Origin: Gammaproteobacteria bacterium
Lineage (GTDB): Bacteria; Gemmatimonadota; Gemmatimonadetes; Longimicrobiales; Gaopeijiaceae
Direction of reading: 5' to 3'
Length of the DNA stretch: 44,259 bases
Assembly (NCBI GenBank): GCA_009843625.1
Contig: VYDD01000127.1
Span: forward strand, 337-44,595
Below, piece by piece: positions 31,000 through 38,517 of the stretch (position 1 is the stretch's first letter; each line of letters begins with the position of its first letter). The position numbers were made by a program, and so were the translations under genes. The notes below the pieces were generated by a model. The model was not told the origin of the DNA. It ran no database searches and saw only the letters and a list, made by a program, of their open reading frames with translations.

Positions 31000-31305
31000 G
31001 TGGCAAAACGAGGAAAGATCGAACAGAACCTGAAGCGCGCGAAGCTGATCGAGCGCTATGCGGAGCGCCGTCGCGAGCTTCGGCAGATCATTGCCGACCC
31101 GGACAGGTCCACGGAGGAGAAGCGGGAAGCCCAATGGGCGCTGCGGAAGCTGCCGCGCGATTCCAGCGCGACGCGCTACCGGAACCGCTGCGGCACCTCG
31201 GGACGGCCCCGCGGCCACATCAAGAAGTTCGGGCTCTCCCGCATCGCATTCCGCGAGTGGTCCCTGGAGGGGAAGATCCCCGGGGTCCGCAAGTCCAGCT
31301 GGTAG
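31000..31305 (+). CDS. rpsN: 30S ribosomal protein uS14 (zinc-free form)
   Basis: A 101-residue small-subunit protein starting [20 protein letters not shown] from a GTG with AAGGAAGG upstream. [20 protein letters not shown] and [20 protein letters not shown] are the conserved S14 C-terminal parts. Length ~100 residues and the lack of paired CxxC motifs place it in the zinc-independent C- class, whereas a C+ S14 would be ~61 residues with four cysteines. Its location away from the main spc operon, next to the zinc-free L31, fits an alternative-paralog role. Confidence 0.93.
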   Translation: MAKRGKIEQNLKRAKLIERYAERRRELRQIIADPDRSTEEKREAQWALRKLPRDSSATRYRNRCGTSGRPRGHIKKFGLSRIAFREWSLEGKIPGVRKSSW

Positions 31306-31330
31306 CGCCCGGCCCGGGCGGCCCGCGGCG

Positions 31331-32200
31331 GTGTCCGCTCCCGCCGTCATCGCCGACGAACTCGGCGCCCACGTCTCGGTAGCGGGCGGGGTCGAGCGCG
31401 CGCCCGGCCGTGCGCGGGACATCACCGCCCTCAACCTTCAGCTCTTCACCAAGCAGCCGAACCGCTGGGCCGAGCCCACCCTCGACGGCGGGCGGGTCCG
31501 CGCCTTCAGGCAGGCGCGTGCGGCCGCCGGCATCCGGTGTGCCGCCGCACACGACTCCTACCTCATCAACCTGGCGTCCCCGAATCCGGACCTCTGGCGC
31601 CGGTCCCTGGACAGCTTCCGGGCCGAACTGGCGCGCGGCCGCGATCTGGGCCTGGACTTTCTCGTCACGCACCCGGGGAACGCCACCGACGGCGACATCG
31701 CCAGCGGCATCGCCCGCAACGCCGCGGCTCTGACCGAGGCGCTCGACGGGTGTCCGGATGGACCCCGCGTGCTGCTCGAGCTGACCGCGGGCGCCGGCAC
31801 CACCGTCGGAGGCCGGTTCGAGCACCTCGCCGCGATCCGCGGGGGCGTGAGCGCGCCGCTGGACCAGCGCATGGGCGTGTGCTTCGATACCTGTCACGCG
31901 TTTTCCGCCGGGTACGATCTGGTTGGTGGCTACGAGGATGTCTGGCGGGCTTTCGACGACGCGCTCGGTCCGGGCTCGCTCGAGCTCTTTCATCTGAACG
32001 ACTCGAAGCATCCCTTCGCTTCCCGCCGCGACCAGCACGAGATGATCGGCGAGGGTACGCTGGGCGAGGCTCCCTTTCGCCGCATCATGCGGGACGCCCG
32101 CTTCCAGGACATCCCCAAGCTGCTGGAGACGCCCAAGGGCGACGACGTGGTGTCGAACGACCGGCGCAACCTGGCACTCCTGCGTTCCTGGCGCACGTGA
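31331..32200 (+). CDS. nfo: Endonuclease IV (AP endonuclease)
   Basis: A 289-residue base-excision repair enzyme that nicks DNA 5' of abasic sites. The TIM-barrel metal-binding motifs are present: LGAHVSVAGGVERAPGRA, LQLFTKQPNRW, AAHDSYLINLASPN, THPGNATDG, LLELTAGAGTTVGGRF, VCFDTCHAFSAGYDL, FHLNDSKHPFASRRDQHEMI and IPKLLETPKG. These cover the nine His/Asp/Glu ligands of the trinuclear zinc site. The GTG at 31331 gives an N-terminus of about family length, but the SD is weak, so the start is less sure than the product. It overlaps or abuts the next ORF. Confidence 0.93.
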   Translation: MSAPAVIADELGAHVSVAGGVERAPGRARDITALNLQLFTKQPNRWAEPTLDGGRVRAFRQARAAAGIRCAAAHDSYLINLASPNPDLWRRSLDSFRAELARGRDLGLDFLVTHPGNATDGDIASGIARNAAALTEALDGCPDGPRVLLELTAGAGTTVGGRFEHLAAIRGGVSAPLDQRMGVCFDTCHAFSAGYDLVGGYEDVWRAFDDALGPGSLELFHLNDSKHPFASRRDQHEMIGEGTLGEAPFRRIMRDARFQDIPKLLETPKGDDVVSNDRRNLALLRSWRT

Positions 32201-32229
32201 CCGGGGCGCGGGTGCGAGGTCTGGCGGTC

Positions 32230-32880
32230 GTGAAAGGCCCGGCTCGCAGGCTGGTGTATGCCGGGCTTCTCCATCTGATGCTGATGGCGCTGTCGGCGGT
32301 GCCAGCCGCGGCGCAGATGCCGCTCACGGTGGAGGTGCGTGGGGGCGGGGTGTACTCGACCCCATTCGCCCGGGGGATTGCCGTGGTGCCGGCCGAGCTC
32401 GAGGCGGTGGCGCGCGACCTGAAGGTGGGCCCGCGGCCCGCCCCGGTAGCCGAGCTGGCCCTGGCGGCCCGGCCCGGGCCTGCGCTCGTGCTGGAGTTCC
32501 GTTCGGGTGTGAGCATCGCCGACGTGGCCGGAGCGGGCGGGGGCAACTCCTGGCCGGCCGGCCGGATGACCGCCGTCCACATTCTGGGCGGGGTTCGGGT
32601 TCCGCTGTCGCCCCTGCCGGAGGCGGACGTGCGTGCAGGGGCGGGAAAAGTGCTGTACCTGAGCAGCGACGTGAATCTGCTGGAAGAGAGCGGACGGACC
32701 GGCATGCTGCTGTCCGGCGGGTTCGGGTACCGCCTCCCCGGTCCGTTTCCAGCGGTCGGGGTGGCCGAGGCGCAGTGGCACGAGTTCGATCCTGCCCCGC
32801 TGGACGAAGCGCGCGCGGCAGCCGGTGCGGTCACTCGATTCCTCGCCTACCTCGCCGTGCCGGTGTGGGGGACGCCGTGA
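32230..32880 (+). CDS. Secreted hypothetical protein, possible small outer-membrane barrel
   Basis: A 216-residue exported protein of no recognised family. MKGPARRLVYAGLLHLMLMA plus SAVPAAAQ is a signal peptide. The mature part contains alternating strands such as LTVEVRGGGVYST, LVLEFRSGVSI, AVHILGGVRVPLS and GMLLSGGFGYRLPG, as in small eight-stranded barrels, and the YS-TPF and GGFGYR patterns resemble Gemmatimonadota OMP-type proteins by recall only. It ends LAYLAVPVWGTP, without a terminal aromatic, which weakens the barrel case. GTG at 32230 has GAGG upstream; a GTG at 32197 overlapping the nfo stop is an alternative. The stop overlaps the next start as GTGA. Confidence 0.6.
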   Translation: MKGPARRLVYAGLLHLMLMALSAVPAAAQMPLTVEVRGGGVYSTPFARGIAVVPAELEAVARDLKVGPRPAPVAELALAARPGPALVLEFRSGVSIADVAGAGGGNSWPAGRMTAVHILGGVRVPLSPLPEADVRAGAGKVLYLSSDVNLLEESGRTGMLLSGGFGYRLPGPFPAVGVAEAQWHEFDPAPLDEARAAAGAVTRFLAYLAVPVWGTP

Positions 32881-33590
32881 ACCTGTGGCGGGGAACCGGA
32901 TCGACGTGGCGGGCGGCCGTGTTGGGCGCGGTGCTCGTCACCGCCTGCGACAGCGCGACCGTCCCGGCGCTTCCGGGCCCCTACGACTTCCGCCTGGCCG
33001 TCTACGGCACCGACGGCCGCGCCCGCCAGCGAACCTTCCACTGGGACCGGGGCGCCGTCGTGCCGGTGTTCGTGGTGGACGCACAGCCGGGCGCTGACGA
33101 CCTGCGGCGGGCTCTTGAGGGGGCGGTGCGGGCATGGCGGTCCGCCGCGGTGTTCGGCGAAGTGCGGTTGCGGGAGACCACCGACCTGGGCGAGGCGCGC
33201 GCGGTGCTGCGCTGGCACGATGCGACGGGCGTTCTCTCGACCCCCATGACGTGCCTGGGGCCCGTGACGGGCGCGGCCTCGACGCTCGGGTGCCTGAACG
33301 ACCCCCGCGACGCGCTGCGCACCTGGCCCCGCCGCGACGGCGAACCCTCGCAGGTCATCTACCGCGTCGTCATCCGCCGAACCGACGACAGGGAGCTGCT
33401 CGACCGGCTGGTCATCCACGAGATGGGACACGTCCTGGGCATCCTGAGCCATTCGCCGGACCCGTCCGACATCATGTGGGCGGGCCCGGATCTGCCTCCG
33501 GCGCCCACCGCGCGCGATCGAAGCACCCTTCGTTCCCTCTACCAGACACCCGTGGATCTTCCCGTCGAATCGGCGTCTCCCGGACAATGA
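32877..33590 (+). CDS. Metzincin-type zinc metalloprotease, lipoprotein
   Basis: A 237-residue exported protein. VLVTAC gives a lipobox with C24. The zinc motif H181-E-M-G-H185-V-L-G-I-L-S-H192 and the downstream Met-turn DIMW (M200) define the metzincin clan, closest to matrix-metalloprotease-like (M10A) enzymes. No cysteine-switch propeptide (PRCGxPD) was seen. Four other cysteines exist, among them TCLGPVT and LGCLND. The start overlaps the preceding gene by GTGA, so the pair is translationally coupled, and the secreted partner may be its substrate or chaperone; that is conjecture. The length is short, close to a bare catalytic domain. Confidence 0.78.
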   Translation: MNLWRGTGSTWRAAVLGAVLVTACDSATVPALPGPYDFRLAVYGTDGRARQRTFHWDRGAVVPVFVVDAQPGADDLRRALEGAVRAWRSAAVFGEVRLRETTDLGEARAVLRWHDATGVLSTPMTCLGPVTGAASTLGCLNDPRDALRTWPRRDGEPSQVIYRVVIRRTDDRELLDRLVIHEMGHVLGILSHSPDPSDIMWAGPDLPPAPTARDRSTLRSLYQTPVDLPVESASPGQ

Positions 33591-33735
33591 CCGCGCGGTG
33601 TCGTCCGCGGGCTGCCCGAGCCGGGTGGTGGATCATCGGCGCCGTTGACTCGACTACCGAATGCCTGTACCCTCCGCGCAACCGAGTCGGCTCGCTCATC
33701 CCGTCGAGCCCGTCCTCACCAGGAGATTGCCTGCG

Positions 33736-34815
33736 GTGAGCAGTCAGAGCCCGCGTTCCGGAAGCGCCCGGAATCCGCGCATGCCGGTGGCCGTGCTCGG
33801 AGCCACGGGAATCGTCGGCCAGCGTCTGGTGCGCATGCTCGCCGGACACCCCTCGCTGCGGCTGGCCGAAGTCGTTGCATCGTCACGGAGCGCCGGACGG
33901 CGCTATGCGGACGTGGTGCAGTGGAGCCTGACCGGGGACATCCCGGACACGGCGGCCGGCCTGCCGGTGCGTGCCGTGGGCGATCGGCTGCGGAGCCGGC
34001 TGGTGCTCTCCGCTCTGCCGCGCGCCGTCGCAACCGACCTGGAACTCGACCTCGTCCGTGCCGGTCACGTCGTCTGCAGCAACGCCTCCGCCCACCGTCA
34101 GCGGGCGGATGTGCCCCTGATCGTGCCCGATATCAACGCCGGAGATCTGGATCGGATCCGATCCCAGCCCTGGTTCGCCCGGGGAGGCGCGCTGGTGACC
34201 AACCCGAACTGCGTCGTCGTCGGAGTTGCGCTGGCGCTTGCCCCGATCGAGAGGAGTTTCGGGATCGAAGAGGCCACGCTGGTCACCTTGCAGGCGCTGT
34301 CCGGCGCCGGGCTCAACGGCACGGCCGCGGTCCGGATGTCCGGAAACGTCGTTCCCTGGATCTCCGGCGAAGAGGAAAAGATCGGCCCCGAGCTCAACAA
34401 GATCCTCGGTACCCGCATTCGGGTCGCCGCCAGCACGAACCGGGTGCCCGTGCTCGACGGGCACATGGCGCATGTCTTCCTGACGCTGCGTGCGCCGGCT
34501 CAGCCGGAGGAGGTCGAGCGCTGCCTGCTCGAATATCGGCCATGCTCATCGCTGCCCGAACTGCCGACGCTCCCGGAACGGCCCATCGCGGTGCGCCGGG
34601 AGCCCGACCGGCCGCAGCCTCGCCTCGACATCGGCGCCTCGCGCGGCATGGCGGTCAGCGTCGGCCGCATACGCTCCGCCCCCCCACACGATCTCGCGCT
34701 CGTCACCGTGGTGCACAACGGGGTGCGGGGCGCCGCCGGAGCGTGTCTGGCCAACGCCGAACTGTGTGTCCTGCGCGGGCTGCTCGAGAGCGGCGGATCG
34801 AGGGACGGAGGCTGA
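33736..34815 (+). CDS. asd: Aspartate-semialdehyde dehydrogenase
   Basis: A 359-residue NADP-dependent enzyme that reduces beta-aspartyl phosphate to aspartate semialdehyde, feeding lysine/diaminopimelate, threonine and methionine synthesis. The Rossmann motif is VAVLGATGIVGQRLVRML, the catalytic Cys is C159 in TNPNCVVVGVAL, and the general-base His is H243 in RVPVLDGHMAHVFL. LQALSGAGLNG and the overall pattern resemble the archaeal/fungal-type branch, not the E. coli type. The GTG at 33736 has AGGAG at 33721 upstream; the ATG at 33781 (MPVAVLG) is an alternative start. It appears monocistronic, and the next gene starts 278 bp downstream. Confidence 0.9.
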   Translation: MSSQSPRSGSARNPRMPVAVLGATGIVGQRLVRMLAGHPSLRLAEVVASSRSAGRRYADVVQWSLTGDIPDTAAGLPVRAVGDRLRSRLVLSALPRAVATDLELDLVRAGHVVCSNASAHRQRADVPLIVPDINAGDLDRIRSQPWFARGGALVTNPNCVVVGVALALAPIERSFGIEEATLVTLQALSGAGLNGTAAVRMSGNVVPWISGEEEKIGPELNKILGTRIRVAASTNRVPVLDGHMAHVFLTLRAPAQPEEVERCLLEYRPCSSLPELPTLPERPIAVRREPDRPQPRLDIGASRGMAVSVGRIRSAPPHDLALVTVVHNGVRGAAGACLANAELCVLRGLLESGGSRDGG

Positions 34816-35093
34816 TCGCCGGCTGTTGGACAAACGCGGGCGGCATCGCTACTTTTGCCCTGCGTTTCGGAGGCCCATCGATAATTGAGCCAACACAATG
34901 AGGCCGGGACTGGCTCTCGCGCCGGACGCAACGCCCCGGGAAAGGGGACTGCGGAACTCGCGGGGAGGTCGCCAAGGATTCGTACCCGGGCTTCAAATAT
35001 CTCCTCCGAAATGCCGGGAGGCTGGCGTCCGACGGGGCGCCGGTCTCCTGTTTTTCTGATGGTCGTATTCGTGTCCGCAGCGGGAAGGGAGAG
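34816..35093. other. Leader region of the pterin operon
   Basis: 278 bp without a convincing gene. A weak promoter-like pair, TTGGAC (34826-34831) and TACTTT (34850-34855), is spaced 18 nt. A 73-codon ORF from a TTG at 34885 overlaps the next start and lacks coding features. No preQ1- or tetrahydrofolate-riboswitch-like conserved core could be recognised. The long leader could still hold regulation. Confidence 0.35.
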
Positions 35094-35510
35094 ATGCCGC
35101 GGGTAAGGATCACGCGGAGAATGCACTTCTGCGCCGCCCACCGACTGCACCGGACCGACTGGTCCGATGAGCGCAACCACGAGGTGTTCCGCAGCTGCGC
35201 CAATCCCAACTGGCACGGCCACAACTACGAGTTGGACGTGACCGTGGAGGGACCGGTCGACCCGGACACGGGTTACGTCATGGACCTGAAGCAGTTGCGC
35301 GATCTGGTGCAGGGCGGTGTGATCGACGAAGTGGACCACGCCAACCTGAACATGGATGTCGGTTGGCTGGACGGGATCATTCCCACCACGGAGAACGTGG
35401 TGGTGGCGATCTGGCACAGGCTGCGCGAACGCATGCCTCCGGAGGTGGAACTGGTGAAGCTGATCCTGTGGGAGACGCCGAGAAACCGGGCGGAGTACTC
35501 GGGTGAGTAG
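35094..35510 (+). CDS. 6-pyruvoyl-tetrahydropterin synthase (PTPS, BH4-pathway type)
   Basis: A 138-residue pterin enzyme. Zinc ligands are H16 (FCAAHRLH), H41 and H43; the catalytic Cys is C35 in [16 protein letters not shown], a C-x5-HGH spacing as in eukaryotic PTPS, whereas QueD has C-x3-HGH. D81-H82 ([10 protein letters not shown]), [10 protein letters not shown] and E127 (LWETPRN) match the other active-site residues of rat PTPS in order. It should convert dihydroneopterin triphosphate to 6-pyruvoyl-tetrahydropterin. GGGAGAG precedes the ATG. It overlaps folE by 8 bp, which supplies its substrate. QueD-like side activity cannot be excluded. Confidence 0.87.
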   Translation: MPRVRITRRMHFCAAHRLHRTDWSDERNHEVFRSCANPNWHGHNYELDVTVEGPVDPDTGYVMDLKQLRDLVQGGVIDEVDHANLNMDVGWLDGIIPTTENVVVAIWHRLRERMPPEVELVKLILWETPRNRAEYSGE

Positions 35511-36159
35511 CCGCGGTCTGGGACTCCTGCGGGGGAACGGCCCCGCCCCGGGTCGAGCGAAGGCAGCCGGTTCCCCCGCGGATTCGCTGGCCCGGGCCTC
35601 GTTCGAAGAACTCGTGACCGAGATCATCCGCCGCATCGGCGAGGATCCCGGCCGGCAGGGTCTGGTGCGCACGCCGGAACGGGTGGCGCGGGCGATGGAG
35701 CTCTTCACCAGCGGGTACGCGCAGGCGCCCGAGGACGTGATGGCCGGCGCGCTCTTCCAGGAGAGCCACCAGAACATGGTGCTGGTGCGCAACATCGAGA
35801 TGTATTCCCTGTGCGAGCACCACCTGTTGCCGTTCTTCGGCAAGGTCCACGTGGCGTACATCCCGAACGGGCGGATCGTCGGGCTATCCAAGACCGCGCG
35901 CATCGTCAACGTCTTCGCGCGCCGGCTCCAGGTTCAGGAGCGGCTGACCGAGCAGATCGCCCAGGGGCTGTGGGATGTCGTGCATCCACAGGGCGTAGGC
36001 GTGATCGTGGAGGCGCACCACCTGTGCATGATGATGCGTGGCGTCGAACAGCAGAACTCCTCGACCCTCACGTCGGCGATGCGCGGGTCGTTTCTGGAGG
36101 ACTCGCGGACCCGCGAGGAATTCCTCGCGCTGGCGCTGAAGGCGGGGAACCTGGAGTAA
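35503..36159 (+). CDS. folE: GTP cyclohydrolase I
   Basis: A 218-residue enzyme that opens and re-closes GTP to dihydroneopterin triphosphate, the first step of folate and tetrahydrobiopterin synthesis. Zinc ligands C104 and H107 ([19 protein letters not shown]) and C175 ([19 protein letters not shown]) are present, as are [20 protein letters not shown] and [14 protein letters not shown]. The first ~30 residues are an extra Gly/Ala/Pro-rich lead. The GTG at 35503 overlaps the PTPS stop by 8 bp, and an SDR gene starts 4 bp after its stop, so the three are one operon. Confidence 0.95.
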   Translation: MSSRGLGLLRGNGPAPGRAKAAGSPADSLARASFEELVTEIIRRIGEDPGRQGLVRTPERVARAMELFTSGYAQAPEDVMAGALFQESHQNMVLVRNIEMYSLCEHHLLPFFGKVHVAYIPNGRIVGLSKTARIVNVFARRLQVQERLTEQIAQGLWDVVHPQGVGVIVEAHHLCMMMRGVEQQNSSTLTSAMRGSFLEDSRTREEFLALALKAGNLE

Positions 36160-36163
36160 GCCC

Positions 36164-36874
36164 GTGAGCGACCTTGCGGGCTGCTCCGCGCTGGTGACGG
36201 GCGCGACCAGCGGAATCGGCGCAGCGTGCGCGCGAGCCCTGGCATCCGCCGGGGCGGAGGTGTTCCTGGTGGCGCGCCGGCGCGACCTGCTCTCCCGCAT
36301 CGCGGACGAGACCGGCGGGCACGATCTGCCCGCGGATCTCGGCGACGACAGCCAGGTGGAGGACCTGTCGGCGGAGGTGGCGGCGCGCCTGGACGGTTCG
36401 CCCGATGTCCTCGTCCACGCGGCGGGCGTGTTCTCCCTCGCCCCCCTGCACGAGACCGGCGTGGAGGATCTGGACCGCAGCCTGACCGTCAACCTGCGGA
36501 GCGCCTTCCTGTTGGCGCGCGCCTTCCTTCCCGGCATGCTGCGCCGGAACCGCGGACACATCGTGCTGGTGGGATCGGTGGCGGGACGCACGGCGTTTCC
36601 AGAGAACAGTGCCTACTCCGCCTCCAAGTTCGGGCTGCGCGGCATGCACGAGGTGCTGCGCGAGGAAACCCGCGGAACGGGCGTGCGCACTTCGCTGGTC
36701 GAGCCGGGCGCGTGCGACACTCCGCTCTGGGATCCCATTGACCCGGAGCGCCATCCCGGGCTTCCGCCCCGGGACGGAATGCTCGAGCCTCGGCAGGTGG
36801 CCGAGGCGATCCTGTTTCTCGTCACCCGCCCCTCCAGCGTTCAGATCCCCCTTCTGCAGATCGAGCGCACGTGA
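36164..36874 (+). CDS. Short-chain dehydrogenase/reductase, candidate sepiapterin reductase
   Basis: A 236-residue classical SDR. The cofactor motif is TGATSGIG, with AREVFLVARRRDLL-like arginines after the second strand that suggest NADPH preference. The NAG-type motif is VHAAGVFSL, and the catalytic residues are in VLVGSVAGRTAF (Ser) and YSASKFGL (Tyr-x3-Lys), followed by TSLVEPGACDTPLW. It starts with a GTG 4 bp after folE. The family alone does not reveal the substrate; the operon with PTPS and GTP cyclohydrolase I makes reduction of 6-pyruvoyl-tetrahydropterin (sepiapterin reductase role) the leading inference. Confidence 0.88.
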   Translation: MSDLAGCSALVTGATSGIGAACARALASAGAEVFLVARRRDLLSRIADETGGHDLPADLGDDSQVEDLSAEVAARLDGSPDVLVHAAGVFSLAPLHETGVEDLDRSLTVNLRSAFLLARAFLPGMLRRNRGHIVLVGSVAGRTAFPENSAYSASKFGLRGMHEVLREETRGTGVRTSLVEPGACDTPLWDPIDPERHPGLPPRDGMLEPRQVAEAILFLVTRPSSVQIPLLQIERT

Positions 36875-36908
36875 GGCGGGCGGTCCCGATCCTGCGCCGT
36901 CGCCGGTC

Positions 36909-37553
36909 GTGAATCCGCAGCTCACCGAGCGCCTGATCTGTCCGCGTTGCGGTCCCGGCTTCGGCCTGGTGCTGCGTGCGGACCGGGTGGAGCAGGGGAG
37001 GGTGCTCGACGGCTTTCTGGGCTGCTCCAACTGTCGCGTGCTCTACCCGGTTGCGCGAGGCGTCGCAGACCTGCGTCATCCTCCGCGTTCGCGGTCCCAT
37101 CGTCGCGCTCGCGCCGTTGCTCCGCCGACGTCGCGGGATGCGCCGGAGCGCGATGCGCTGCGTCTTGCCGCGCTGATCGGCGTGGCTCGGGGCCCCGCGT
37201 TGATCGCGGTTGCCGGCGACCTGGCGGGCCACGCATCCGAGCTGGCCTCCCTCCTCCCCGACGTGGAGGTGGTGGCGCTGGCCCCCCGGTTCCACTCCAA
37301 CCCCCCTGCGGGAGCGACCCATCTCATGGCATCCGAACGACTGCCGCTGCGCGACGGATCGCTGGCTGGGATCGCGCTCGCCGGGTCGTGGGCCGAACTT
37401 CTGCTCAAGGACGGTTTACGATGTCTGGCGCGCTCCGGGCGCATTGTCCTCGTGGGTGCGTCTCCCGAAGGCGAGAAGGTGTTCCATGGCCAGGGCCTGA
37501 CGGTGCTGGCGGACGAAGCGGGCGTGCTGGCTGGGCGCCTCGGTCAGGGGTAG
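36909..37553 (+). CDS. Trm112-like zinc-ribbon protein with a methyltransferase-like C-terminal part
   Basis: A 214-residue protein. Residues 1-60 (LTERLICPRCGPGFGLVLRA then FLGCSNCRVLYPVARGVADL) contain two CxxC pairs and the YPV.G....L pattern of Trm112-like zinc ribbons, which elsewhere activate methyltransferases. An Arg-rich linker (RSRSHRRARAV) follows. The C-terminal ~120 residues look like a reduced Rossmann-type SAM-binding domain: ALIAVAGDLAGHASELASLL, VEVVALAP, ASERLPLRDGSLAGIALAG and LARSGRIVLVGA. The glycine-rich SAM loop is AGDLAG, and the fold appears shortened and possibly not catalytic. The GTG at 36909 is 34 bp after the SDR stop. Substrate unknown; linkage to the pterin genes may be incidental. 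Confidence 0.65.
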   Translation: MNPQLTERLICPRCGPGFGLVLRADRVEQGRVLDGFLGCSNCRVLYPVARGVADLRHPPRSRSHRRARAVAPPTSRDAPERDALRLAALIGVARGPALIAVAGDLAGHASELASLLPDVEVVALAPRFHSNPPAGATHLMASERLPLRDGSLAGIALAGSWAELLLKDGLRCLARSGRIVLVGASPEGEKVFHGQGLTVLADEAGVLAGRLGQG

Positions 37554-37560
37554 AGCGTGT

Positions 37561-37589
37561 TTGCTTCCCGCCCCGGCTGCGGATAGTTT
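37561..37589 (+). promoter_or_regulatory. Candidate promoter for the TPR-OsmC-ligase operon
   Basis: TTGCTT (37561-37566) and TAGTTT (37584-37589) are separated by 17 nt, just after the preceding stop and 58 nt before the ATG at 37647. Both hexamers are moderate matches. Position and AT content support it; no operator was seen. Confidence 0.35.
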
Positions 37590-37646
37590 TTGCAGCCATC
37601 GGCACTCGCGATCCCCATCCTCCTTCCCCCGTAAGCAACGTACGAA

Positions 37647-38087
37647 ATGGGTTGGATAAAAGGTCTTTTCGGGGGCTCCGGCCCCGACAAGACAGACTAC
37701 CATGAGGATGCGCGCGCCCTCGTCGAGGAGGGCAGGTTCCAGGACGCGCTGAACTCCTTCAATCTCGCCCTGAAGGAATCTCCCGGAGATCCGATCATCC
37801 TGCAGGAAATCGCCATGGTCTACACCCGGATCGGGATGTCGGACGAAGCGGCGAAGACCTATCGCCACGTTTTGCGCAAGCACCCGGATACGGCCGGGGC
37901 CCACTACGGGCTCGGGTTTCTGCTGCGGCGGGCCGGACAGAAGAGGGCCGCCGTAGATCACCTCAGCACCTTCCTGGCCAACCCTCCGCAGGGCTCCGAG
38001 TACGAGCAGCACATCTCCCACGCGCGCAGCACGCTCGCGACCCTGATGCGTGAACTGGAGCAGGGGTCCGCCGATGGGGATGGATAG
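37647..38087 (+). CDS. Tetratricopeptide-repeat protein
   Basis: A 146-residue cytoplasmic protein. Residues 15-115 hold about three TPR units: ARALVEEGRFQDALNSFNLA, then IAMVYTRIGMSDEAAKTYRH, then LGFLLRRAGQKRAAVDHLST, with the W/L/G/A/F/A/P pattern of helical hairpins. The N-terminal MGWIKGLFGGSG is short and hydrophobic, and may associate with a membrane. TPRs mediate protein contacts; no partner can be named. The 3' end overlaps the OsmC-family gene by 14 bp. Confidence 0.8.
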   Translation: MGWIKGLFGGSGPDKTDYHEDARALVEEGRFQDALNSFNLALKESPGDPIILQEIAMVYTRIGMSDEAAKTYRHVLRKHPDTAGAHYGLGFLLRRAGQKRAAVDHLSTFLANPPQGSEYEQHISHARSTLATLMRELEQGSADGDG

Positions 38088-38517
38088 GGAGGTCCGGCTT
38101 TCCTGGCTTGGCTCCGGCCGTGCCTACGAGGGGCGGTCCGGGGTTGGCGATCCCGCTGTGATCATCGACGGAGAAGGCGCGCGCGGGCCTTCCCCGATGG
38201 ACACGGTCCTGTTGGGTGTCGCGGCCTGCATGGGGATCGACATCGAGGAGATTCTGCGCAAGTCGCGGGTGCCGCTCGAGGAACTGGATTTCGTCGTGCG
38301 GGGTGCGCGCGCGGAAGATCATCCCCGGCGCTACACCCGAATCGACTTCGACATCGCTCTCTCCGGGCCCCGACCCGGGGACGAAGCGCGGGTCGAGCGC
38401 GCGGTCGAACTGTCGCGCGACAAGTATTGCAGCGCCCTCAATTCGCTTCGCACCGACATCCGGCTGACGACCCGCATCCGGACCCGAACGCCGGCTTCGA
38501 CGCCGGGGGCGCCGTGA
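38074..38517 (+). CDS. OsmC/Ohr-family protein
   Basis: A 147-residue protein of the OsmC superfamily. The two redox cysteines are C52 (LLGVAACMGIDIEEILRKS) and C119 (ELSRDKYCSALNSL), in the AxCxxxDxxxIL and KYC contexts of the family, which reduces organic hydroperoxides. EGARGPSPMDTVLLGVAAC is the conserved central helix lead-in. No Ohr-specific features were checked further. ATG at 38074 is used; an ATG at 38080 is equally possible. It overlaps the upstream TPR gene by 14 bp and the downstream ligase by a GTGA, so translation is coupled. Confidence 0.85.
   Translation: MGMDREVRLSWLGSGRAYEGRSGVGDPAVIIDGEGARGPSPMDTVLLGVAACMGIDIEEILRKSRVPLEELDFVVRGARAEDHPRRYTRIDFDIALSGPRPGDEARVERAVELSRDKYCSALNSLRTDIRLTTRIRTRTPASTPGAP

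Noticed and set aside
34816-35093. preQ1 or tetrahydrofolate riboswitch in front of the PTPS gene
   Set aside because: The leader length suggested one, but no conserved riboswitch core could be recognised by eye. A covariance-model search would decide.
34885-35106. A 73-codon ORF in the leader of the pterin operon
   Set aside because: TTG start, low-complexity Arg/Gly-rich product, and overlap with the PTPS start; it is better explained as untranslated leader.
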